A stretch of DNA of 12,809 nucleotides from Pseudomonadota bacterium (GTDB lineage Bacteria; Pseudomonadota; Gammaproteobacteria; Burkholderiales; Eutrophovitaceae), in assembly GCA_002704665.1 (NCBI GenBank), contig PAHB01000034.1, positions 1-12,809 of the forward strand, read 5' to 3'. The translations under genes and the position numbers were made by a program. The notes below the pieces were generated by a model. That model was not told where the DNA came from and did not search any database. It saw only the letters and a program-made list of their open reading frames with translations. Positions 6,966 through 12,809 of this stretch are shown in pieces. The first letter of the stretch is position 1. Each line of letters opens with the position of its first letter.

Positions 6966-8699
6966 TTATGAATTTTGCAGTATTTTATCGTTTTTTCTAG
7001 ATGTTTCACAAGGGTACCAGTGTGCGATTATTAGTTGAATACTTTTTTTATTTTGATAATTATTGATACTCAGTTCGTAAACCGCCTTTATTTTTTTTGG
7101 AAAAAAATTTGTTTCTCGGAAACATACAGCCTCAAACTCTTGAGAATCATTGTCTTTCCTAATGATTAGTTTTTTGTGGATTTTCGCTATTTGATACTGA
7201 TCTAAGACTATGAAATTATCCACGAAAAGTGGCTTTTCAAAACCTTGACCCCATATCTTTTTGTGTATTTCATCTATTTCCCGCAAATTCATCTTTTTTC
7301 CAAGTGATCCATCTGTTAGTACGACGTCTTCTAATTGATCGTTTGATATTAACTGACTGGCAACTTCATTAAACACATCTTTAAACAAGGTTAAGTTGTT
7401 TCTTTCAATCGTAAGGCCTGCTGCCATCGCATGACCACCAAATTTTAGTAACAGAGTTGGATTGTTTTTAGCGATCAGGTCTAAAGCATCTCGCAAATGG
7501 AACCCTTGGATTGACCGGCCAGACCCTTTCAACTCTGATTTATTAATGCTGGGTGCAAATACGAAAACTGGGCGATTGATTTTTTCCTTAATTCGTGACG
7601 CGAGAATCCCAACTAGTCCCTCGTGCCAAGAGTCATTGAAATAGGTATGGCCAATGTAATTTTGTTTTATCGTTTGCTCAACTATCGTTGTAGCGCTATT
7701 TTTCATTTCTTTTTCTTTTTGTCTTCGAGCCATATTTAAATTATTCAGGTTTACCGCTAAACGCCGAGCATTTTCACAATTTTGTGTCAACAAACAATCG
7801 ATACCTGAAGCCATATTCTCCATTCTCCCGGCAGCGTTTAGTCTTGGCGCGATTGAGAACGCGAGATCCTGTGAAGTAAGATTTTGATTTTTTTTCCCAG
7901 ATATTTCTATAAGTGCTGATATCCCAGGTCGGTTTTTTCCCATACGAATTTGGGACAAGCCGTTTTCCACTAGAATTCTATTGTTAAAGTCTAGGGGCAC
8001 AACATCGGCAATAGTACCCAAGGCGACCAGATCCAAGTATTCGCGCATATTAGGTTCCGGACGTTTTTTAAACCAATCTAAATCCCTGAGAGATTTTCGG
8101 ATCGCGCTTGCCACGTAAAAGATTACACCTACGCCACAGAGATTTTTGCTGGGGAAATTACATTTTGGTTGATTCGGATTAACAATAGCCTCAGCTTTTG
8201 GAAGATCTGCTCCTGGGAGATGGTGATCCGTGATTACCGTTTTGATTTGTAGTTCGTTCGCTCGTTCTACTCCTTTCACGCTGGCAATTCCATTGTCCAC
8301 GGTAATTAACCAGTCTGGTTTTTTTAATGCTGCCAGTTCAACTAATTCAGGGGTGAGTCCATACCCGTCTTTTCGTCGATCAGGAACAAGGTAACCTGTA
8401 TTTGCGCTAACTGTTCGCAAGAAATCAATTATAAGAGCACATGCGGTAGCCCCGTCAGCGTCGTAATCTGCAATGACTATTATTTTTTCGTTATTGGCTA
8501 TAGCTTTTGCAAGCAAGTTTCCAGATTTTTGACAATCACGCAATAAATCCGGACGCAACAGAAAGCTGAGATTAGATTTTAATAATTTTGGATCGTCAAT
8601 GCCCCGAGATGCATAAATTTGGGCGAGTATAGGGTTAATATTCTCATTTTTAAGTTTTTTCAGAGCATTTTTATTAATATTTCTCGAAATTATCTTCAT
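6966..8699 (-). CDS. recJ: Single-stranded-DNA-specific 5'-3' exonuclease RecJ
   Basis: RecJ degrades single-stranded DNA 5' to 3' in RecF-pathway recombination, mismatch repair and base-excision repair. At 577 residues it is full length. The DHH phosphoesterase core has DYDADG at 78-83, a conserved D135-N-G, the DHH triad at 158-160, and LGTIADVVPL with the metal-ligand Asp at 232. The DHHA1 part carries LNAAGRMENM at 287-296, SGRSIQGFHLRDAL at 393-406 and GGHAMAAG at 421-428. The remaining 130 residues or so correspond to the C-terminal OB-fold. All expected catalytic acids and histidines are present. The gene starts 14 bp after the rpfE-like gene without a clear Shine-Dalgarno sequence, so translation may be coupled, and it precedes prfB by 22 bp. 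Confidence 0.96.
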   Translation of the reverse strand: MKIISRNINKNALKKLKNENINPILAQIYASRGIDDPKLLKSNLSFLLRPDLLRDCQKSGNLLAKAIANNEKIIVIADYDADGATACALIIDFLRTVSANTGYLVPDRRKDGYGLTPELVELAALKKPDWLITVDNGIASVKGVERANELQIKTVITDHHLPGADLPKAEAIVNPNQPKCNFPSKNLCGVGVIFYVASAIRKSLRDLDWFKKRPEPNMREYLDLVALGTIADVVPLDFNNRILVENGLSQIRMGKNRPGISALIEISGKKNQNLTSQDLAFSIAPRLNAAGRMENMASGIDCLLTQNCENARRLAVNLNNLNMARRQKEKEMKNSATTIVEQTIKQNYIGHTYFNDSWHEGLVGILASRIKEKINRPVFVFAPSINKSELKGSGRSIQGFHLRDALDLIAKNNPTLLLKFGGHAMAAGLTIERNNLTLFKDVFNEVASQLISNDQLEDVVLTDGSLGKKMNLREIDEIHKKIWGQGFEKPLFVDNFIVLDQYQIAKIHKKLIIRKDNDSQEFEAVCFRETNFFPKKIKAVYELSINNYQNKKSIQLIIAHWYPCETSRKNDKILQNS

Positions 8700-8713
8700 A
8701 AAGTTTATGAGAT

Positions 8714-9712
8714 TTATATCTTAGTTAACAGGTTTTTGTTATTTTTTAAATATCGCCAAAATTTAAGAAAAGATATTTGGTTTACGGTTATTTCTATGGT
8801 CTGATTTTCAAAAGGAAACACAAGCGTAATATTGCCTATCATCCCCGATTTCAATTGAACTAAGGATTGTTTTAAATCATTTTCAATAAAGGAGTTGGAC
8901 CAATTACTTCCCTCAAGTAGGGGATCACTGATTGAAACTATAATTTCTTTCGATTGTTTACCTAAGGGAATGTCATTAATAGCAATGTTTGATGACAGAC
9001 ATTCAATATTGCCAAGTTTTGCTATATTTTTTAGAAAGGGGTGCCTGGTTCGCACAAGACAATTTTTTATATTAGGTGTTTCAGCGGGCCCTACTCCCCA
9101 GAGCCAAATGCTATTTATTGGTTTTTTATTTTCCAAAAGTCTCTTTTGGTTTAGAGGGTCTTGATTAAAAAGAATTTCAATTTCTGAAGTTATTCGTTTC
9201 CATTTTGGTGAATCACTGCCGGTCATTATAAACTCAGAAATGCAACTTCCGATTGCTCTATGATAGCTGGTGGTTTTTAGTTTTTGGGGTGATTTTGCTT
9301 TTAAACACCAGTGTTTGGAGTCAAACCATACTACAGTGTCGTATTCTTCCGCTAGATGATTTTTTAAAATGGAGAAAAAATGTTTATTTTCTTCGATTGA
9401 CATGTCTTTTATTTCGTTTAGCGTAAGGTCGTTTAGAGACGGATTTAAAGATACTGGCGTGATGCACACCCAGTACTCTCTTGTTGACGTCATAGGATTC
9501 CCGCACAGAAATGAAGCAAATCCGTCTTTTAGTGATGTCGAAAGTCCAAATTTATTTAATATCCAGTCATACATACATTGGTGTCCGGTGTTTGTGACAT
9601 CGGCATATCTAAAGAATTTACTTATAAGTTGTGGAGCCAAGGGAATGCTTGGTGAATAACGACTTAAGTTGTCTTTTAGGAAAAGGAAGTAGAGGGTAGA
9701 TCGTGTTAGCAT
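8714..9712 (-). CDS. RpfE-family protein (often labelled cofactor-independent phosphoglycerate mutase-like)
   Basis: The family is named for RpfE of the Xanthomonas rpf cluster, where it also lies near recJ, prfB and lysS. Its biochemical activity is not established, and the phosphoglycerate mutase label often attached to it is doubtful. Numbered from the ATG at 9712 (332 residues), recognisable blocks are YWVCITPVSLNPSLNDLTL at about 80-98, HRAIGSCISEFIMTG at 151-165 and, most typical, PINSIWLWGVGPAE at about 198-211. I see no signal peptide or membrane span, so the protein is probably cytosolic. A TTG at 9748 would add 12 residues but has no ribosome binding site and overlaps a TTGACA promoter-like box, so I chose the ATG, which also lacks a good Shine-Dalgarno. 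It heads the minus-strand train and diverges from lolC. No DSF synthesis or sensing genes (rpfF, rpfC, rpfG) are in the window. Confidence 0.8.
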   Translation of the reverse strand: MLTRSTLYFLFLKDNLSRYSPSIPLAPQLISKFFRYADVTNTGHQCMYDWILNKFGLSTSLKDGFASFLCGNPMTSTREYWVCITPVSLNPSLNDLTLNEIKDMSIEENKHFFSILKNHLAEEYDTVVWFDSKHWCLKAKSPQKLKTTSYHRAIGSCISEFIMTGSDSPKWKRITSEIEILFNQDPLNQKRLLENKKPINSIWLWGVGPAETPNIKNCLVRTRHPFLKNIAKLGNIECLSSNIAINDIPLGKQSKEIIVSISDPLLEGSNWSNSFIENDLKQSLVQLKSGMIGNITLVFPFENQTIEITVNQISFLKFWRYLKNNKNLLTKI

Positions 9713-9716
9713 ATTG

Positions 9717-9748
9717 AATATAGTTAATATTACTACAAGCGATGTCAA
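9717..9748 (-). promoter_or_regulatory. Possible promoter of the rpfE-recJ-prfB-lysS train
   Basis: On the minus strand a perfect TTGACA (9748-9743) is followed by TATATT (9722-9717), but the spacer is 20 bp rather than 16-18. The element lies between the divergent rpfE-like and lolC starts, which are only 72 bp apart, so promoters for both directions must fall in or close to this short AT-rich stretch. With this -10, transcription would start at or next to the ATG at 9712, giving a near-leaderless message. This is consensus matching only. Confidence 0.3.
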
Positions 9749-9784
9749 TAGTTTAATTATTATTTAGGATAAAAAAATTTAGAG

Positions 9785-11038
9785 ATGTATCAACGTTATT
9801 ACGAGGCTATTATCGGTTTTCGGTATACCAAGAGTCGCGCAAGAAACAATTTTGTTTCGTTTATTTCCGTTATTGCGATGGTAGGTATAGCATTGGGCGT
9901 TGCTGCGCTGGTTGTAGTTCTATCAGTAATGAATGGATTTCAACAAGAGCTAAGAGAGAGAATCTTGGGCGTCGTCTCTCACGTGCAAATACAAGGTTAT
10001 GGGAAACCGATTCAGGATTGGTCTTCTTTGGACGCTCAGGTAAGGTCCGTAGTCTCTATTGATGGCTCAGCCCCGTATTCCTTGATTCAGGGGCTTTTAT
10101 CGAAAGATGGTGCTGTCAGAGGAGCAATGATTAGGGGTGTCGTGCCTGAGTTGGAAAAAACGGTATCAGCTCTTCCAGATCAGATTGTAGAAGGACACAT
10201 TGAGTCACTAATAGGCGGCAACTTCAATATTATCTTGGGGTCAGAGTTGGCTGCGATGCTTCGGGTTAGAATCGGTGATGATCTATTGCTGATGATCCCA
10301 AAAGGGCAAGTCACCCCGGCAGGAGTAATTCCTCGTCTAAAAATGTTTCAAGTTGCAGGAATTTTTGAGGCTGGGATGTATGACTATGATGCGGGGTTAG
10401 CCTTAATAAATATCAAAGATTCGCAAAAGTTAACAAGATCAAAAAATGCGGTGGATGGACTAAGGATTAAAATAAAAGACTTGTTTTTAGCTCCCTCGGT
10501 GAGTGAAGAGCTTGCCTCAAGAATCGATGATCCGAACCTTCTCGTTTCAGACTGGACTCAAAGTCACGCTAATTTTTTCAGGGCAGTTCAAATTGAGAAA
10601 AAAGTGATGTTCATAATACTTTTGCTCGTCGTTGCCGTGGCAGCATTTAATATAGTGTCGACTCTAGTTATGGCTGTGGCTGACAAGCGTTCCGATATCG
10701 CCATATTGAGAACTATAGGAGCATCACCTCGGGGAGTCATGTTAATTTTTATGATTCAAGGGGCATTGATTGGGATTATTGGAACGACAGCGGGCACAAT
10801 TCTGGGAGTGCTTGTCGCGACCAATATTGACACCATTGTTCCTTTCATTGAAACCCTATTGGGAATGGATTTGCTGTCGAAAGATATTTATTACATCAGC
10901 GATCTTCCTTCGGATCTCCGCATAAATGATGTAATGATTGTTATCGCAGTGTCGTTATTTCTATCAGTAACGGCAACTCTATATCCCAGCTGGAAAGCTT
11001 CAACTTTACGGCCGGCGGAGGCTCTTAGATATGAGTGA
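9785..11038 (+). CDS. lolC: Lipoprotein-releasing ABC permease, LolC/LolE (LolF-like) family
   Basis: This inner-membrane permease extracts outer-membrane lipoproteins from the inner membrane and passes them to the periplasmic chaperone LolA, powered by LolD. It has 417 residues. The N-terminal signature is FVSFISVIAMVGIALGVAAL at 23-42, within the first membrane span, followed by VLSVMNGFQQELRERILG at about 45-62. A periplasmic domain fills about 52-265. Three more spans lie near 271-297 (FIILLLVVAVAAFNIVS), 320-345 and 382-402. The protein ends with PSWKASTLRPAEALRYE, typical of this family. lolD overlaps its last 8 bp, and no second permease gene follows. It may therefore work as a homodimer (LolF type), or a lolE lies elsewhere. 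LolC and LolE cannot be separated with certainty by eye. Confidence 0.9.
   Translation: MYQRYYEAIIGFRYTKSRARNNFVSFISVIAMVGIALGVAALVVVLSVMNGFQQELRERILGVVSHVQIQGYGKPIQDWSSLDAQVRSVVSIDGSAPYSLIQGLLSKDGAVRGAMIRGVVPELEKTVSALPDQIVEGHIESLIGGNFNIILGSELAAMLRVRIGDDLLLMIPKGQVTPAGVIPRLKMFQVAGIFEAGMYDYDAGLALINIKDSQKLTRSKNAVDGLRIKIKDLFLAPSVSEELASRIDDPNLLVSDWTQSHANFFRAVQIEKKVMFIILLLVVAVAAFNIVSTLVMAVADKRSDIAILRTIGASPRGVMLIFMIQGALIGIIGTTAGTILGVLVATNIDTIVPFIETLLGMDLLSKDIYYISDLPSDLRINDVMIVIAVSLFLSVTATLYPSWKASTLRPAEALRYE
11017..11021 (+). promoter_or_regulatory. Ribosome binding site of lolD inside lolC
   Basis: GGAGG lies nine bases before the lolD ATG at 11031, inside the last codons of lolC. It supports that start and hence the 8-bp overlap of the two genes, an arrangement that keeps the subunits in fixed ratio. 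Confidence 0.7.
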
Positions 11039-11717
11039 AATAGATGAAACTTCTCTGTCTTGTGTGAAGGTTTGCAAATCATTCGGACTGGGGGCTCAAA
11101 GGTTAGAGGTCCTCAAAGACGTTTCTTTTGATATAAATCGCGGCGAGTCGGCTGCAATTACTGGGTCTTCCGGTTCCGGGAAAAGCACTTTACTTCATAT
11201 ACTTGGGGGCTTAGCGCTTCCAGATTCGGGTGACGTATTTTTTAAGGGTAAACAGTTCTCGACACAATCAGAGAGTGAGCGTGGTAATGTCAGAAACGAA
11301 GGTTTAGGTTTTGTTTATCAATTTCATCATTTATTACAAGAATTTACCGCTCTTGAGAACGTTGCTATGCCATTGCTTGTAAGGAGGTTAGACCCTAATA
11401 AAGCGATGGGAAAGGCGGAAAAAATGTTAGGCCAAGTTGGACTTTCGGCAAGAGCTGGGCATGTCCCGGCTGAACTCTCGGGTGGCGAGCGACAACGGGT
11501 AGCTTTGGCTAGGGCACTAGTCACTGAACCTTCTTGTTTGCTGGCTGATGAACCTACCGGAAATCTCGATCGAAAAATAGCGGATGCTATGCTTGAAATT
11601 GTGTTTGATTTACAATCTAAAATGAAAATTTCCTTAGTGATAGTTACGCACGATCAAATAATATCTTCGCGGTTGGATTCTTGTTATCGATTGGTGGACG
11701 GGCGGCTTAATTCATGA
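11031..11717 (+). CDS. lolD: Lipoprotein-releasing system ATP-binding protein LolD
   Basis: LolD is the cytosolic ATPase of the Lol lipoprotein-release complex. The 228-residue protein has every ABC motif: Walker A GSSGSGKS at 45-52, Q-loop Gln at 97, signature LSGGERQRVALARAL at 149-163, Walker B CLLADE at 169-174 with catalytic Glu174, the D-loop region GNLD at 177-180, and the switch His at 207. The stretch YQFHHLLQEFTALENVAMP at 96-114 is the characteristic LolD region that contacts the permease and separates it from MacB and FtsE relatives. It overlaps lolC by 8 bp and has its own ribosome binding site (GGAGG, 9 bp upstream). No clear intrinsic terminator follows. Confidence 0.95.
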   Translation: MSEIDETSLSCVKVCKSFGLGAQRLEVLKDVSFDINRGESAAITGSSGSGKSTLLHILGGLALPDSGDVFFKGKQFSTQSESERGNVRNEGLGFVYQFHHLLQEFTALENVAMPLLVRRLDPNKAMGKAEKMLGQVGLSARAGHVPAELSGGERQRVALARALVTEPSCLLADEPTGNLDRKIADAMLEIVFDLQSKMKISLVIVTHDQIISSRLDSCYRLVDGRLNS

Positions 11718-12001
11718 CCAAATAGCTAATTGTGGTTATAAGCTTTAGATATCGCAGTTCATTAAATAGGATCTGTATTGGTCGCATAACGTTGAGTTAA
11801 GATATCTCCAAGAACAAAGAGGGCAATATTAATGCGGAATCGATGGGTCAAATTTCATGTAAAACTTCCACCAATTCGAGAAACCGAGAATAGGTCTTGG
11901 ATTTTGGAACATGGCTTTCTATTTTGTTTTGAATAATCGACACGTATCGAAACGCGCTATGCATCGGTAAGTTGTTTTAGATTTCTTAGGAGAGCAGAGA
12001 C
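11718..12001 (+). other. 284-bp intergenic spacer between lolD and the cyclase gene
   Basis: I see no convincing gene here. A 34-codon reading frame (11832-11936) follows a GAGGG-like sequence, but its product (MRNRWVKFHVKLPP...) is not recognisable. A weak promoter-like pair, TTGGAT (11897-11902) and TATTTT (11920-11925) with a 17-bp spacer, could serve the cyclase gene. The cyclase ribosome binding site is AGGAG at 11988-11992, nine bases before its ATG. No GC-rich hairpin with a T run was found after lolD. The spacer is long compared with the others in this window, so the cyclase is probably transcribed separately. Confidence 0.45.
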
Positions 12002-12809
12002 ATGTCAGGGACGGATACCAGAAAAAACCGAAAAACGTCAACAATATTGGCTATGGACGTCGTTGGCTATTCCGAAAAGATGAGCTCGGACGAGGAGGGA
12101 ACTATTAACCAGCTCAGAGCTTGCCGGGTAATCATTGAGGATTCAGTAAAAAGTTATCAAGGCAGAATTTTTAATACTGCCGGAGATGCTTTTATGGTCG
12201 AGTTTAACAGTGCGTTAAGCGCGGTTCGCGCAGCTATTGAAATCCAGGAAAAGGTATTTACTCACAACCAGAATCACGATGGTCACAAAGGTCTTGAGTT
12301 CCGTATGGGTATCAACATGGGTGATGTAGTTGTTGATGGTGAAAACTTGCTGGGAGACGGTGTCAATGTGGCGGCAAGGCTAGAGGGGATCGCGCCTCCG
12401 GGGGGGATTTGTATATCTGAGATTGTTCATTCTGTTGTCAAGGGCAAAGTGCCATGTGGTTTTATCGATCAAGGAACTCAAAATCTGAAAAATATAAGTG
12501 AGCCGGTACGGGCTTATTATGCTGATACGGTCACCGGGTCAGTAGATCCCAAGCAGTTTAAGCATAAAAAAACGATCAATAAAAAGACTCTTTATTATCT
12601 TGTAGCACTTGCGGTCGTGATTGCAGTGGGGTCATATGTTTTTCAAGGAATGCAGGAGGAAGTTCAAAATGGTGCTGATTTCCAAAGAATTGCCATATTA
12701 CCTTTCGATACAGGATCTCAAGACCAAAATTTATTGAATTTTGCAAATGGTTTGACGGAGGACTTAAGCGCAGGGTTTTCGAAAGCAGCAAAGAAATTAA
12801 CATTAGTCA
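12002..12809 (+). CDS. Class III adenylate/guanylate cyclase with membrane span and TolB-like domain, 3' end outside the window
   Basis: The gene starts at the ATG at 12002 (AGGAG nine bases upstream) and stays open to the right edge, giving 269 residues. Class III cyclases make cAMP or cGMP from the NTP with two metal ions. The domain fills about 12-180. The metal-binding aspartates are D19 (AMDVVGYS) and D62 (NTAGDAF), and the transition-state residues are N122 and R126 in GDGVNVAARLEG. Both positions that normally select the base are Asn: N58 where adenylate cyclases have Lys (KxxGD), and N115 where Asp or Thr is usual. A single hydrophobic span at about 196-213 (LYYLVALAVVIAVGSYVF) is followed by FQRIAILPFDTGSQDQ and FANGLTEDLSAGF, the start of a TolB-like domain often followed by TPR repeats. 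The cyclase domain would be cytosolic and the C-terminal part periplasmic. The family is sure; catalytic activity and substrate are not. Confidence 0.88.
   Translation, partial: MSGTDTRKNRKTSTILAMDVVGYSEKMSSDEEGTINQLRACRVIIEDSVKSYQGRIFNTAGDAFMVEFNSALSAVRAAIEIQEKVFTHNQNHDGHKGLEFRMGINMGDVVVDGENLLGDGVNVAARLEGIAPPGGICISEIVHSVVKGKVPCGFIDQGTQNLKNISEPVRAYYADTVTGSVDPKQFKHKKTINKKTLYYLVALAVVIAVGSYVFQGMQEEVQNGADFQRIAILPFDTGSQDQNLLNFANGLTEDLSAGFSKAAKKLTLV

Noticed and set aside
9713..9748. Twelve-residue N-terminal extension of the RpfE-like protein from a TTG
   Set aside because: There is no ribosome binding site, the codons overlap a TTGACA promoter-like box, and the ATG at 9712 gives a more natural start.
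11718..11760. Terminator hairpin after lolD
   Set aside because: Only short imperfect pairing around AGCT is present, with no T run.
11832..11936. Possible 34-residue small protein in the lolD-cyclase spacer
   Set aside because: It follows a GAGGG-like sequence, but length and composition are within chance and nothing is recognisable. It would need conservation or ribosome profiling evidence.
12576..12803. Minus-strand frame of 75 codons opposite the cyclase gene
   Set aside because: It is antisense to the membrane-span and TolB-like coding region, which has clear protein-level motifs.
1..12809. CRISPR arrays, insertion sequences, tRNA or rRNA genes, phage or defence genes
   Set aside because: I saw no regularly spaced repeats, transposase motifs, tRNA-like cloverleaf or defence-type domains. 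Apart from the spacers described, the window is filled by recognisable chromosomal genes.

Overview
The window looks like an AT-rich chromosomal segment from a Gram-negative proteobacterium, most likely of the beta/gamma group. The evidence is a Lol lipoprotein-export pair (so there is an outer membrane), the proteobacterial order recJ-prfB-lysS, an RpfE-family gene beside recJ (as I recall it from Xanthomonadales and betaproteobacteria), and a prfB gene with the classical in-frame UGA +1 frameshift site. No species can be named from the sequence alone.

Layout. At the left edge, on the + strand, is the 3' part of a family-25 glycosyltransferase gene (LPS or capsule type). It converges, with a 10-bp gap, on a long minus-strand gene train. 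Read in its own direction, that train is: rpfE-like (9712 to 8714), recJ, prfB (start at 6943, +1 frameshift at 6862), lysS, acetoacetyl-CoA synthetase, a small secreted DUF4174-type protein, and a UDP-glucuronate decarboxylase. The gaps are short (about 14, 22, 17 and 20 bp, a 1-bp overlap, then about 73 bp), so most of it is probably one transcription unit. Its core is DNA repair and translation; its distal end carries ketone-body/PHB-type metabolism and sugar-nucleotide synthesis.

Divergent from rpfE is lolC-lolD (9785 to 11717, 8-bp overlap), the inner-membrane complex that releases lipoproteins to LolA. No second permease (LolE) follows. A 284-bp spacer with no convincing gene leads to a class III nucleotide cyclase gene. 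It has an N-terminal cyclase domain, one membrane span and a TolB-like domain, and it runs off the right edge. Its metal-binding residues are intact, but both base-specifying positions are Asn.

I found no mobile element, CRISPR array, tRNA, rRNA or defence system. Most of the window is housekeeping sequence. The points worth a second look are the prfB recoding site (missed if the 6882 TTG start is used), the variant cyclase, the 24-bp tandem duplication in the tail of the decarboxylase gene, and the unusual distal genes of the recJ-prfB-lysS cluster.
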